A stretch of DNA of 64,000 nucleotides, from contig JAIUNU010000006.1 in assembly GCA_020161365.1 (NCBI GenBank), positions 124,001 through 188,000 on the forward strand, in the 5' to 3' direction. This document shows, piece by piece, positions 35,579 through 44,826 of this stretch; positions within the stretch are counted from its first letter, which is position 1; each line of letters starts with the position of its first letter. The position numbers and the translations under genes are program-made. The DNA comes from Pseudomonadota bacterium (lineage in GTDB: Bacteria; Pseudomonadota; Alphaproteobacteria; Caulobacterales; Caulobacteraceae). Under the pieces are notes generated by a model, which was not told the DNA's origin, did no database searches, and was given only the letters and a program-made list of their open reading frames with translations.

Positions 35579-37396
35579 ATGTTTCAATTTCGACGCTTGG
35601 TTCGCTGGTCGAGACTCAGGCGCTCCCGAGCGCCCCTGATCGCGGGGCCTTTAGCATGCCTGTTTTGCGTCGTTCTCGGCGCTTTCTCTCAGCATAGCGT
35701 CGATGTCGCCCAGGGTCGGATTGAGACCGCCTTCGAAGGCATGGCTGTCGCTGACACGGTCTTCGACACCACTTACGCGGCGGATCATCAAAGGCGGTTA
35801 GACGAGAGCGAAGGACAACGAACTGGGCGCGACGAGATCGTTCGAACGCGCGATGGCGCGCTGAGACGACTGGCCCAGCTATACGAACACGATGCGGCGC
35901 GGAGCGCTGAAGTAAGGCAACTGGAACTGGCGATCAGGGCGGTATCGGCCCTGCCCGCCCGACAAAAACTGGCCGTTTCCGGCTATCCGACGCGACAGTC
36001 CGGCCGCGAACTCGCGGCGCTGTTCGCCTTGCGCGACGCCGAGACCGCGCTTCGTGATGGGCAACAGAAAGACTTGGCTGAGAGCCTCCGGAACCTGGAG
36101 ACGGCGAACCGGTCGGCCACAATCCTTCTCTGGGTGACAGGCCTGGGGCTTTTGGGCGTGACCCTGGCGGCCGCGCGCGTTCAGGCCCTGACTCAACGTC
36201 TGGACCGCCGTGATCGGACCCTGGCCCTTGAGAAGGCGCGTGCGTCCCATGAAGCCAGTCGCGCGAAATCCCAGCTGCTGGCGATCATGAGCCACGAGAT
36301 CCGCACGCCGCTGAACGGGGTGCTGGGCATGGCGGAGATCATGTCGCGTCACCCCCTCGTTCCCGAGCAGCAAGCCAGGCTGCAAGCCTTGCAGGAGAGC
36401 GGGCGATCGCTGCTGGAGCTTCTCAACGACGCTTTGGACTACTCGAAGATCGAGGCTGGCAAGATCACGCTGGACGAGACCGCCTTCTGCCTGAATGACA
36501 CCCTACGACGGGTGAAGGCGACCTTTGCGGGTGTCGCCGAGAGCAAAGGCCTGTCTCTGGTTCTGGACCTCGATGAAGAGACGCCCGCCTTTGTCCTGGG
36601 CGACCCTCTGCGGCTGCGACAGGTGCTGATGAACCTCGTCGGCAACGCGCTGAAGTTCACGCCTGCGGGCGCGGTCACGATCCGGTCCCGCCGTGTCGAC
36701 GACACGCTGTTGCTGACCGTGACCGACACGGGCGCGGGGATGACGCCCGAGGCGTTGAGCCGCGTCTTCCAGGCCTACGCCCAGGCCGACCGCTCAACGG
36801 CCGCCACCTATGGCGGCACGGGCCTTGGCCTGACCATCAGCCGCGAACTCGTACGCCTGATGGGCGGCGATATTTCGGTCGAGAGCACCCTAGGCGTCGG
36901 CTCGACCTTTATGGTCAGCCTGCCTCTGAGGATCGCGGCCGCCCCCACTGACCCAGCGCCTTCCTCCGCGCTGGATCCCGCGCCACGCGCCTCATCTGGA
37001 GTGAGGGTGCTCGCAGCCGAGGACAACGCGGTCAATCGCACGGTGCTTGCCGAGATCCTCTCCCAGCTCGGCGTGGAAGCCGTTTTCGTCGAAGACGGCG
37101 CAAAGGCGCTTCAGGCCTTTGATGCGGAGCCTTGGGATCTCGTGCTCATGGACGTGCGGATGCCGGTTCTGGACGGAGAAGCGGCTATCGCTGAAATCCG
37201 GCGCAGGGAAGCCGACGCCGGGGTCGCGCCGACACCCCTCATCGCCCTGACTGCCAACGCCCTCCCCGAGGAAGTCCAGCGCTACCTGAACGGCGGTGCG
37301 AACGCAGTTGTCGCCAAGCCGATCGACATTCGCCAACTCGCGGGCGCGATGAACGACTGTCTGCCGTCTGCGGCGACGAAGCCTCAGACCGCGTGA
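35579..37396 (+). CDS. Hybrid sensor histidine kinase with receiver domain
   Basis: A 605-aa membrane kinase. There are two membrane segments (about 20-36 and 181-199) with a mostly helical periplasmic region between them. Then come the HisKA domain with phosphoacceptor His239 ([12 protein letters not shown]), the HATPase domain (NALKF, DTGAGM, GGTGLGL), and a C-terminal receiver with acidic pair ED481-482, phospho-acceptor Asp525 (LMDVRMP) and Lys in VVAKPID. No output domain, so it needs a phosphotransfer protein and response regulator elsewhere. It appears monocistronic. The upstream 240 bp are AT-richer than average and hold no gene. Confidence 0.92.
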   Translation: MFQFRRLVRWSRLRRSRAPLIAGPLACLFCVVLGAFSQHSVDVAQGRIETAFEGMAVADTVFDTTYAADHQRRLDESEGQRTGRDEIVRTRDGALRRLAQLYEHDAARSAEVRQLELAIRAVSALPARQKLAVSGYPTRQSGRELAALFALRDAETALRDGQQKDLAESLRNLETANRSATILLWVTGLGLLGVTLAAARVQALTQRLDRRDRTLALEKARASHEASRAKSQLLAIMSHEIRTPLNGVLGMAEIMSRHPLVPEQQARLQALQESGRSLLELLNDALDYSKIEAGKITLDETAFCLNDTLRRVKATFAGVAESKGLSLVLDLDEETPAFVLGDPLRLRQVLMNLVGNALKFTPAGAVTIRSRRVDDTLLLTVTDTGAGMTPEALSRVFQAYAQADRSTAATYGGTGLGLTISRELVRLMGGDISVESTLGVGSTFMVSLPLRIAAAPTDPAPSSALDPAPRASSGVRVLAAEDNAVNRTVLAEILSQLGVEAVFVEDGAKALQAFDAEPWDLVLMDVRMPVLDGEAAIAEIRRREADAGVAPTPLIALTANALPEEVQRYLNGGANAVVAKPIDIRQLAGAMNDCLPSAATKPQTA

Positions 37397-37399
37397 GAG

Positions 37400-37428
37400 T
37401 GTCGGAGGCGCGCTCTCGCCCTCCGACA
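37400..37428. terminator. Hairpin between convergent genes
   Basis: TGTCGGAGG (37400-37408) pairs with CCTCCGACA (37420-37428). No T-run, so activity is uncertain. Confidence 0.45.
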
Positions 37429-37469
37429 TCCTTCCTAGACAGCCTCGGGCTGGCGCGCCGCCGCTGCGA

Positions 37470-38561
37470 TCAGACCAGGTAAGCCTTCCGTAGCTTGGCG
37501 ATCGACGCATCGGTGAGGCCAAAGCGCGCCTTGGACAGGGCGATCGGTCCGCCGAACCGGATGTCGATGGTCGCCAGAGCGCGGCGCATGACCTCGGGAT
37601 CGGACCCCATGATGACCTGCAGAACCTCGGGCGGCAGCTTGGCGAGCGCCTGGGCTTGCTGAGCTGAGACGCCGCTGGTGTTCGCGCCGGACTGGCGCAT
37701 CTGCTGGATGTAGTAGGACGGCGGCGTGTAGATCTCGGTCAGAGCGTAGTCCTGCAGCACCGTATCCCGCGGCACGCCCAGCACAGACAGGATCAGGGCT
37801 GACGCCATCCCGGTGCGATCCTTGCCCGCGCTGCAGTTGAAGGCCAGCGGTCCCTCATTGGCGACGAGACGGGCGAACATGTCCGTGTAGTGTGGCGTCA
37901 GCATATCCAGGAACATGACATAGGCGTCCGCAAAGCCCTGGATAGCCTCTTCGCGGTTCGACAGCTTCGCGAACGCCGCCATAGAGGCGCTCATGTCATA
38001 GTCGGTGGCGATCACCTTCGCGCCGCCCGCCTTGAGGAACGGACTGGGCTCGCTCGCGCGCTCCTGCGGGCTGCGCAGGTCGCAGATGGTGATCACGCCC
38101 AGCTTCGACAGATAGCCGAAGTCGGCCAGGGTGAGCCCGCTCATCACGCCGGAGCGATAGATCTTGCCCCACTTGACCTGACGCCCATCAGCGGTGCGCC
38201 AGCCGCCAAGGTCGCGGAAATTACGGCCGCCTTCCAGCGGCAACAGGCGCTCGGCCACACGGGTCTGGCGGCCATCCGCGGCCGTCACCAGAAAATAGGG
38301 TCTTGGCGACACTGGCGCGCCGAGTTCGGTAGTCGCGCCAGCGGCCGTCTTCAACGCGCGCATGGCGGGCTTGGCGGCCGCCGGGTCGGCGGACACGAAG
38401 ACCGAGACAGCCCTGGCGCCCGTCCAATCAAGCCGCACGGCTCCGGGTGCGGTGCGCGCGACCTTGGCGTCCAGGACGACAGCCGCGCGCGCGGCGGGCG
38501 CGAGCGCCCAAGCGCCGGCTGCGGAGAGAAAGAGACGACGATCCACGTTCAGCGCTCCCAT
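37470..38561 (-). CDS. Exported tyrosine/phosphoinositide phosphatase-like protein
   Basis: A 363-aa protein of the Y_phosphatase3 type. The signature loop is NCSAGKDRTG, with Asn where the classical motif has His before Cys, and GGRNFRDLGGW is the typical N-terminal element. The start MGALNVDRRLFLSAAGAW carries a twin-arginine-like signal (DRRLFLS), suggesting export of a folded enzyme. It begins 2 bp after the TonB receptor stop, so it is translated in the same operon. It may dephosphorylate a compound that the receptor then imports, such as an inositol or sugar phosphate. Confidence 0.82.
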   Translation of the reverse strand: MGALNVDRRLFLSAAGAWALAPAARAAVVLDAKVARTAPGAVRLDWTGARAVSVFVSADPAAAKPAMRALKTAAGATTELGAPVSPRPYFLVTAADGRQTRVAERLLPLEGGRNFRDLGGWRTADGRQVKWGKIYRSGVMSGLTLADFGYLSKLGVITICDLRSPQERASEPSPFLKAGGAKVIATDYDMSASMAAFAKLSNREEAIQGFADAYVMFLDMLTPHYTDMFARLVANEGPLAFNCSAGKDRTGMASALILSVLGVPRDTVLQDYALTEIYTPPSYYIQQMRQSGANTSGVSAQQAQALAKLPPEVLQVIMGSDPEVMRRALATIDIRFGGPIALSKARFGLTDASIAKLRKAYLV

Positions 38562-38563
38562 CC

Positions 38564-40846
38564 TCAGAACTTCACATTGGCTTCGACGCCGAAGGTGCGC
38601 GGCTCATTGAAGATCGCATAGGTCCCTAGCGCGGCGTTGGTGTTTCGCAGGAAGGCGTACGACCTGTTGGTCAGGTTTCGCGACCAGACCGACAACTGCA
38701 GGGCCGAGGCGCCCTCGCCCAAGCGGATGTCCGCCAGCGCCAGGCGACCGTTCATCGTGAACGACTTGTCGCTGGGCGTCGGATCCGTCGTATTGGTGAT
38801 CTGAGCGTCGGCGAAGTTGGCGTCCAGGTGCGCCTTGAACGTCGCGCCGAAAGTCGGGCGAGCGTAGTCGACCGCCACGCTGCCCGCGTTCTTGGGACTG
38901 TACAGCGGGTAGATCGTCGATCGCGCATTGGTGAAGGGGTTGAACGCCTTCGAGAGCTTGATGTCGGTGTAGGCGTAGGCGCCCGACAGCGTCAGCCCTT
39001 CGAAAGGCACGAAGGCGAAGTCGAGCTCGAAGCCCTTGGTCTTGCCGCTGGCGGCGTTGGTGGTCTCCAGGGTCCCGCGATTGTTGTTCAGGACGAGTAC
39101 GCTGAAGTCGACTTGCGCATCCTTGATGTCGCCGGTGAAGACGGCGACGTTCACGCGGCCGCGGCGGTTCCAGAACTCCGTCTTGGCGCCGAGTTCGAAC
39201 ATCTCGACCTTCTCAGGATCGAAGGCCCGGTAGGTCAGAGAGCGCGAATTGGCGCCGCCCGCCTTGTAGCCCGTAGCCCAGCGGCCGTAGAGGCTGACGT
39301 CCGGCGTCACGTCATAAGCCAGGCTGACCATCGGGTCGAAGTGGCTCCAGGACTCGTCCAGCGGCACCTTGCCCACGATGGTGTTCTTGTTGGCGTCGAC
39401 ATAGCTAGGCAAGGCGCCGTTGACGACGTCCAATTGCCCCTTCTTGGCGTCCCGGGTGATCCGCCCCCCGACCGTGACATGCAGCTTGTCCTCCAGAACC
39501 GGAGGGGTCCACGCGCCCTGGCCGAAGGCGCCGTAGCTGGTGGTCACGACGTGGCTCGCGCGGTCCAGGGGATGGGTGCTGAAATTGACCGGCAGGGGGG
39601 TGAAGCCGGTGCCCGTCGCATTCCACTGCAGCGAGTTCGGGGTCTGGGCATTGTCGCTGACCTTCTCGCGGAAGTAGAAGACGCCGGCGACATACTCCAG
39701 GCGCTCGGTCTTGCCGACCAGCTGGAATTCTTGGCTGACCTGATCCTGCCAGACGCGGGCGACGCTGTAGCGCGCGAAAGGCGCGTTGGGCACGAACACC
39801 GACAGGGCCACAGCGCCGTTGTCGAACTGGGTCTGCTTCAGCTTACGGTAGGAACTGATTGATTTCAGATCGAGGTTGTCCGCCAGGGTCCAAGTCATAT
39901 TCAGGCGATGGCCCCAGGTATGACCTTCGCTCAGTTGCAACGGCACGCCGACCAAGGCGCTCTTGGCGCGGTTGGGCTGCGGCGGCGTCAAGGGCGCGGG
40001 AGCCAGCGCGCCGCGCTTCTCGAGTTGAACGAGATAGGGCGTCGACCCGTCGTAAGAGACGTCATAGGCGTAGTCGGCTCTGAACACGTCGGAGGCCCGC
40101 CACGCGGCCTCCAGGTTCAAGCCGCGCTTGTCGTAACTGTTGAAGTCCGGCTGCGCCGTGGTGCTCGGATTGGTGGTCGTGCCGCCGCGCTTGGTCACCA
40201 AGGCGTCGATCTTGACGCTGACGCCGGCGAACGCCGGCAGATCGATGTGGCTCTCGGCCTTGTAGCCCTCGTAATTGCTGTAGCCCAGCGTGGTGTTCAT
40301 GCCGAACCGGCCGGTCGGCGCGCGTGTCACGATGCTGACAGCGCCGCCCTCGGTGTTGCGGCCGAAAAGCGTGCCTTGAGGGCCCTTCAGAACCTCGATG
40401 CGCTCCACGTCGTAGAGCGCCGAGCCCAGTCCCTGGGCGCGGCCCAGATAGACGCCGTTGACATAGACGCCGACAGCTTGATCGCGGGCGGGCTGGTTGG
40501 CGTCGCCGAGCGCGCCGATACCACGCATGCCGATCGTAAGCGCGGATTTGCGAGCGAAGAATGGCGCCACGCGCAGCGACGGGATGGAGCCGTCCCCGAG
40601 ATCTTCAACGGACTGGACATGGCGAGCCTTCAGGGCCTCGCTGTCCATGGCCGAGATGGCGATCGGGGTGTCCTGCAGGTTGGTCGTGCGCTTCTGGGCG
40701 GTGACGAAGACCTCTTCAAGGCCGGTTACGCCGTCAGCCGGCGGCGTTATCGGCGCGTCCGCAGCGTGCGCCACGCCGCTCAACGCCAAGGCCGCGACGC
40801 CCGCCAGCAGGCCGGCGCGCCGCGCCGTCTGGATTTGCCGTTTCAT
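38564..40846 (-). CDS. TonB-dependent outer membrane receptor
   Basis: A 760-aa receptor with a signal peptide (MKRQIQTARRAGLLAGVAALALSG ending AHA). The plug starts at LEEVFVTAQKRTTNLQDTPIAIS with RIEVLKGPQGTLFGRNTEGG. The barrel closes with a terminal Phe (VEANVKF). I chose 40846 for the signal peptide. It is divergent from the double TetR regulator (154 bp between starts) and precedes the exported phosphatase in one operon. Confidence 0.92.
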   Translation of the reverse strand: MKRQIQTARRAGLLAGVAALALSGVAHAADAPITPPADGVTGLEEVFVTAQKRTTNLQDTPIAISAMDSEALKARHVQSVEDLGDGSIPSLRVAPFFARKSALTIGMRGIGALGDANQPARDQAVGVYVNGVYLGRAQGLGSALYDVERIEVLKGPQGTLFGRNTEGGAVSIVTRAPTGRFGMNTTLGYSNYEGYKAESHIDLPAFAGVSVKIDALVTKRGGTTTNPSTTAQPDFNSYDKRGLNLEAAWRASDVFRADYAYDVSYDGSTPYLVQLEKRGALAPAPLTPPQPNRAKSALVGVPLQLSEGHTWGHRLNMTWTLADNLDLKSISSYRKLKQTQFDNGAVALSVFVPNAPFARYSVARVWQDQVSQEFQLVGKTERLEYVAGVFYFREKVSDNAQTPNSLQWNATGTGFTPLPVNFSTHPLDRASHVVTTSYGAFGQGAWTPPVLEDKLHVTVGGRITRDAKKGQLDVVNGALPSYVDANKNTIVGKVPLDESWSHFDPMVSLAYDVTPDVSLYGRWATGYKAGGANSRSLTYRAFDPEKVEMFELGAKTEFWNRRGRVNVAVFTGDIKDAQVDFSVLVLNNNRGTLETTNAASGKTKGFELDFAFVPFEGLTLSGAYAYTDIKLSKAFNPFTNARSTIYPLYSPKNAGSVAVDYARPTFGATFKAHLDANFADAQITNTTDPTPSDKSFTMNGRLALADIRLGEGASALQLSVWSRNLTNRSYAFLRNTNAALGTYAIFNEPRTFGVEANVKF

Positions 40847-41000
40847 GTCTGTCCCCGAGCTTGTCCGGCTGACGCCGTGCTGGAGGCGCATGTAGGCTCT
40901 GGCTGTGACCGTAGAACGAATGTTATGTTTCATTTCCACGAAGGTCGAAGTTCAGCAGCGCCAGACCTTGCGATCCTGATGCGGCCGGGGAATATGCGCC

Positions 41001-42263
41001 ATGGTCGCCCACCCACGCCCACCCGCGTCACCGAAAACATCCGCAGCCGCACAAATGCCGGAAGCGCAGAACAACACCGGCCAGCGCCTAGTTGCGGCCG
41101 CCGGATGGCTTGTCGCGCAAGAGGGATTCGCCGCCGCATCGGCGCGAGCAATCGCCGCGCAAGCTGACGTTTCCGCCAGCGCAATCAACTACAACTTCGG
41201 CAACATAGAACGATTGTTACAGTCAGTCGTCGAGCAAGGCGTCGAAGACACCGGCGCCTGGCTGGCCGACCGCGAGAGTGAGATCGCCGCCCTGCCCCCC
41301 TCCCCCGATGGCGCGGCTTGGGCGCTGCTTCATGTCCTCGGCGCGTGGACTGCGGACGCCCGACCGCTGGCCCTGACCTATCAGGAGGCCGTAACCGCCT
41401 GGCCCGGCCAAGGCCCCTCAGCCGCCTGGACGCGGCTCTGGCGCGACTTCTGGATCCGCACGGCGCAACGTTTTGAGCTGTCCGAAATAGACGGCCGCGT
41501 GCTCCACGCCTTCTTCGAGCATGAAGCGCTTTACCATCTGTCTTGCTGGTCGGCAGCGCTGGAGGGCGCAGCCTTGCTTGAGATGATCGAACGCCTCGCC
41601 ACGATCTGCCTTGGAGCTCCCACACGGCCCCCGCGCGGCGCGGTTGCGACAGCAGAGCGCGCGGCGGGCGCCCGCCCGCATGGCTCGGTTCCGGCCGCCG
41701 CCATGCGCATTGCCAAGGCCGCCGGCGAGGTGGTGGAAGAAAAGGGCCTGGCGGGCCTGACGCACCGCGCGGTCGCCAAGCACGTGGGCGTCACGACCGG
41801 ATCGGTGACCCACCATTTCCGTTCAATCGAAGATCTGGTCGCCGGCGCGATCCGGGGCCAAGTCCAGGCAATGACAGAAGAAGCGATCCCCCGGGCGCCC
41901 ATGGATGAGGTCGCGTCGCCTGATGCGCTGTTCGCGGCCCTTCGCTTCCACGTCACTGCCGAGACGCCATCCAGCGCTGTAGTCCGCCGTCGACGACTTT
42001 TCCTGGCGGCGCTTCGACGACCAGAACTCGCTGCAGCGGGCGCGGTTATCCGCTTCTCCTACGGGGGCACGCTACGGGACAGCCTTGGCCGTACGTTCGC
42101 GCTTTCGGAAGCGGACCTGCTGGGCAACGCCAGCGTTCTGGCCCGGCTGTTGGCCTCGATCTGGTTCGCCTGCGCCGGAGATGACGACCCTGCGGCGAGC
42201 CGAACGATCCTCTTCGACCGGATTGAGGCCAACGTAAGGGCCAGCCTGACACCCTTAGCCTAG
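41001..42263 (+). CDS. Double-domain TetR regulator (two TetR units in one chain)
   Basis: A 420-aa protein with two complete TetR N-terminal helix-turn-helix regions. The first is at about 27-75 (ARAIAAQADVSASAINYNFGNIERLL), the second at about 235-282 (HRAVAKHVGVTTGSVTHHFRSIEDLV). Each is followed by a helical ligand-binding-like region. Normal TetR proteins are about 200 aa and dimerise; this chain would carry its own pseudo-dimer. GGGGAA precedes the ATG. By position it likely regulates the divergent TonB-phosphatase operon. Confidence 0.85.
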   Translation: MVAHPRPPASPKTSAAAQMPEAQNNTGQRLVAAAGWLVAQEGFAAASARAIAAQADVSASAINYNFGNIERLLQSVVEQGVEDTGAWLADRESEIAALPPSPDGAAWALLHVLGAWTADARPLALTYQEAVTAWPGQGPSAAWTRLWRDFWIRTAQRFELSEIDGRVLHAFFEHEALYHLSCWSAALEGAALLEMIERLATICLGAPTRPPRGAVATAERAAGARPHGSVPAAAMRIAKAAGEVVEEKGLAGLTHRAVAKHVGVTTGSVTHHFRSIEDLVAGAIRGQVQAMTEEAIPRAPMDEVASPDALFAALRFHVTAETPSSAVVRRRRLFLAALRRPELAAAGAVIRFSYGGTLRDSLGRTFALSEADLLGNASVLARLLASIWFACAGDDDPAASRTILFDRIEANVRASLTPLA

Positions 42264-42297
42264 CAGTTAGCTCCGCCTTCCAAGCTGGAACAGCGCC

Positions 42298-43305
42298 TTA
42301 GCTTTTCGGAACCCACCGCGAACGATCCAGATAAGGACCGCCGTAAGCCGGTCCCTGTGGGGCGGCTTGGGCGGGAGACGGGGTCGATACAGGCCTGGAC
42401 GGAGCTGCGGCGACGGCCGAGGACTTGTTCGGACGTTTGGCCTGCTGCGCCCGTGACGCCTTGGCGTCATCGCCCATGCATTGCTCATAGGGCTGCTGGC
42501 GCAGCGAGGCGGCGAAATCGTAGACGCTTCGTTCGACCAGCGTGCGCACAGCCAGTTGGATCGGCTCAAGCGCGCTCTTGCCGCCCGAAATGTCGAATAC
42601 ATTGCCATTGAGGAAGTCGAAGACGCCCGCCTTGATCTCGCGCCCGACGATCTGCTTCTGGTACGAGGTGATGTCGACCACCTCCTGCGATCGGGTGTCG
42701 ATGAGCCGCAGGTCAATCGCGACATTGATGACGAACTTGCCGGTGGTCAGAGACGCCTTGAGGCCGGCCGTTCCCACATCGCCGCCCCGCGCATCCAGGC
42801 CGCTGGAGCTGATGTTGTAGTTCAGCTCGGTGATGCCGCCGACGATGTAGTAGTCCGAGCCGGCGATCTGGCCGGCATAGATCGGCCGGGCGTTGTCCGC
42901 CACGGTTCCGGCCTGTTGAGGATTGTCCGAAAGAACCCGATCGCGCGCATAGGCGATCTCGACATCGGAGATGCCGCGATCGAACCGCTCGACGATCGGA
43001 ACACCGGCCTTGTTGAGCGCGGTCATCGCGAAGAGCGCAGCGCCTTGCGTCACCTTGGCGCCCGTCTCGATGTCGCGCTTGCCCGTCAGGTCCGAGATCG
43101 CGCCGACGGCGACGCGCGGTGGCGTTTGTCCCGTGTTTTGGGCCAGGCAGCGCAGAGCTGAGGAATAGGCGGTGTCGTTGACGGTCGCCGGCGCGCCGCC
43201 GATGGGCTTGGCGTAGAGTCCGGTCTTGGGATCGGCGCTGGTGGCGCAAGCCGTCAGAACAGGCAGAAGCGCGACCGAAAGCAACAAGGGTTGGCGGAGC
43301 TTCAT
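42298..43305 (-). CDS. CsgG/HfaB-like outer membrane lipoprotein
   Basis: A 335-aa CsgG-family protein. A lipoprotein signal MKLRQPLLLSVALLPVLTAC places the lipid-anchored Cys at residue 20. CsgG proteins form outer membrane pores that export curli-type subunits; HfaB does the analogous job for holdfast anchoring in Caulobacter. Core features shared with the upstream paralogue are YYIVGGITELN, VAIDLRLIDTRSQEVVDITSYQKQIVG and AVRTLVERSVYDF. It has an extra Pro/Ala-rich C-terminal tail. I chose the ATG at 43305 for the lipobox. It is the fourth gene of the operon. Confidence 0.82.
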   Translation of the reverse strand: MKLRQPLLLSVALLPVLTACATSADPKTGLYAKPIGGAPATVNDTAYSSALRCLAQNTGQTPPRVAVGAISDLTGKRDIETGAKVTQGAALFAMTALNKAGVPIVERFDRGISDVEIAYARDRVLSDNPQQAGTVADNARPIYAGQIAGSDYYIVGGITELNYNISSSGLDARGGDVGTAGLKASLTTGKFVINVAIDLRLIDTRSQEVVDITSYQKQIVGREIKAGVFDFLNGNVFDISGGKSALEPIQLAVRTLVERSVYDFAASLRQQPYEQCMGDDAKASRAQQAKRPNKSSAVAAAPSRPVSTPSPAQAAPQGPAYGGPYLDRSRWVPKS

Positions 43306-43372
43306 CAAGGGATCGTCCCAATCGCGGCCTGCGACAGGGCCGCGGCCAAGCTTCACCCAAAGAAGCTAAGGA

Positions 43373-44293
43373 TTACTGGACGCCCCCGCGCGAGACCCCG
43401 TTTTGGGCCAAGGCGCGCGCGCTGGCGTAGCGCGGCGGCGGCGGGCCTTGCGGCTCGGCTTCCGGCGGCAGGCAGTTTTGCTTGAGGCCCTGGCCATAGA
43501 AGTTGGCGGTCAGTTCATAAACGCCGCGCTCGACCAGGGTGCGCACCGCGGCCTGCAGCGGCTCCATGGCGCCGCGCCCCCCCGAAAGAACTGCTGCGTT
43601 CTTGTCGCCGCCGGCGGTCAGGCCCAGGTCGAAACTCGCGCCGCGCACCTGCTTCTGGTACGAGACCATGTCGACCACTTCCTGCGTCCGCGAATTGACC
43701 AGGCGCAGGTCCATGGCGACGTTCATCACGAACTGCTGAGCGTTGAGCCCGCCGCGAACGCCGTCGGTATCTTTCGAGCCGCCTGTGGCGTTGACGCCGC
43801 TCGAGGCGATGTTGGTGTTCAGTTCGGTGATGCCGCCGACGATATAGTACGAAGATCCCGCGATCTGGCCGGCATAGATCCGGCGAAAGTTGTTGGCGTC
43901 GCGACCGGCGCGCTCGGGACTATCCGAGAGAAGGTGCTGGCGAGCGTAGTTGAGCTCGATCTCGGCCACGGTGTTGTCCAGGCGCTCCACGACCGGGAAG
44001 CCGGCCTTGCCCAGCGCCGTGATCGCAAACAGCGAGGCGCCCTGGCTGATCCGCGCACCGGTCTCGAACTCGACCTTGCCCGTATAGTCGGCGATCCGGC
44101 CGACGGCGATACGAGGCAGCGGCGTATGCGGACGCGCCTGCGCCAGACAGACTAGGGCTTCGGTATAGCCCGTGGGGTTCCGCGTCGCGGGAGCCTCGTT
44201 GATCGGCTTCGCATAGAGGTCGCCAGCTTGAGCCTGACCCGCCAGCAGGCAGGTCGAGGCCAGGAGCAGCATCCAGCGTTTCATCGGGCGCAT
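43373..44293 (-). CDS. CsgG-like protein, second paralogue without lipobox
   Basis: A 306-aa CsgG-family protein with a cleavable signal peptide (AQAQA then G24) and no lipobox Cys. It keeps YYIVGGITELNTN, MDLRLVNSRTQEVVDMVSYQKQVRG and AVRTLVERGVYEL in line with the next gene. Canonical CsgG needs its lipid anchor, so this may be a periplasmic partner or a mixed-ring subunit. GAGGA precedes the ATG at 44293. It is followed by the lipoprotein paralogue after 67 bp. Confidence 0.8.
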   Translation of the reverse strand: MRPMKRWMLLLASTCLLAGQAQAGDLYAKPINEAPATRNPTGYTEALVCLAQARPHTPLPRIAVGRIADYTGKVEFETGARISQGASLFAITALGKAGFPVVERLDNTVAEIELNYARQHLLSDSPERAGRDANNFRRIYAGQIAGSSYYIVGGITELNTNIASSGVNATGGSKDTDGVRGGLNAQQFVMNVAMDLRLVNSRTQEVVDMVSYQKQVRGASFDLGLTAGGDKNAAVLSGGRGAMEPLQAAVRTLVERGVYELTANFYGQGLKQNCLPPEAEPQGPPPPRYASARALAQNGVSRGGVQ

Positions 44294-44328
44294 CGGGAGT
44301 CCTCGGAGCGGAAAAGCAAAGAACAGAA

Positions 44329-44766
44329 CTAGTTGCTGGCGCTGGCGACGCCGTTCAGCACGGCGCTGGCCGAAACCGGGGCGTTGTTGATCTGCGTGCT
44401 GTTCAGAACCACCGTGTTGCCGGTGCCGTTGACATCGATCCGGATCATATTGCCGATCGCGGTGGCGGAGGCCGAACCGGCCGCGCCGCTCTGAAAGTAC
44501 TGAGCGCCGGCCAGGCTGTTGGTCGAGTTGGTCGTCAACGAGCTGTTGCCAACACCCGACTGTATGACGCCATCCGTCACGATCCGGTTGCCGTTGGCGT
44601 CACGCGTCGATGGGTTGAACGTCTTGTCCATCACATCGGCGCTCGAGCCGTAGCCGCGCTCGATCTGCTTGCTCAGCGTGCTGGTCTGCGCGCAGGCCAG
44701 TCCGGCCGAAACCAGCAGAGCCATGGGTGCAAGAAGCGCACCGCGAAGCGTAGACATCTTGATCAT
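44329..44766 (-). CDS. HfaA-like / curli-type secreted subunit
   Basis: A 145-aa protein with signal peptide (ending ACAQ). The mature part contains STRDANGNRIVTDG, the GSASATAIGNMIRIDVNG motif and NTVVLNSTQINN, a pattern of short Asn/Gln/Gly beta strands like curlin and Caulobacter HfaA. HfaA attaches the holdfast to the cell. This is a candidate for export by the CsgG-like proteins encoded next to it. I chose the ATG at 44766, with GAGGGC upstream. Confidence 0.65.
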   Translation of the reverse strand: MIKMSTLRGALLAPMALLVSAGLACAQTSTLSKQIERGYGSSADVMDKTFNPSTRDANGNRIVTDGVIQSGVGNSSLTTNSTNSLAGAQYFQSGAAGSASATAIGNMIRIDVNGTGNTVVLNSTQINNAPVSASAVLNGVASASN

Positions 44767-44826
44767 GCCATGCCCTCGAAGGCTGGTCTCGCCGACGGGT
44801 TTGCCGTCGGCGAGACACAATGCGGC

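Noticed and set aside
39908..41167. 419-codon plus-strand frame over the TonB receptor start and the TetR gene
   Set aside because: It runs through an obvious signal peptide region and into the TetR gene in a wrong frame; no recognisable domain.
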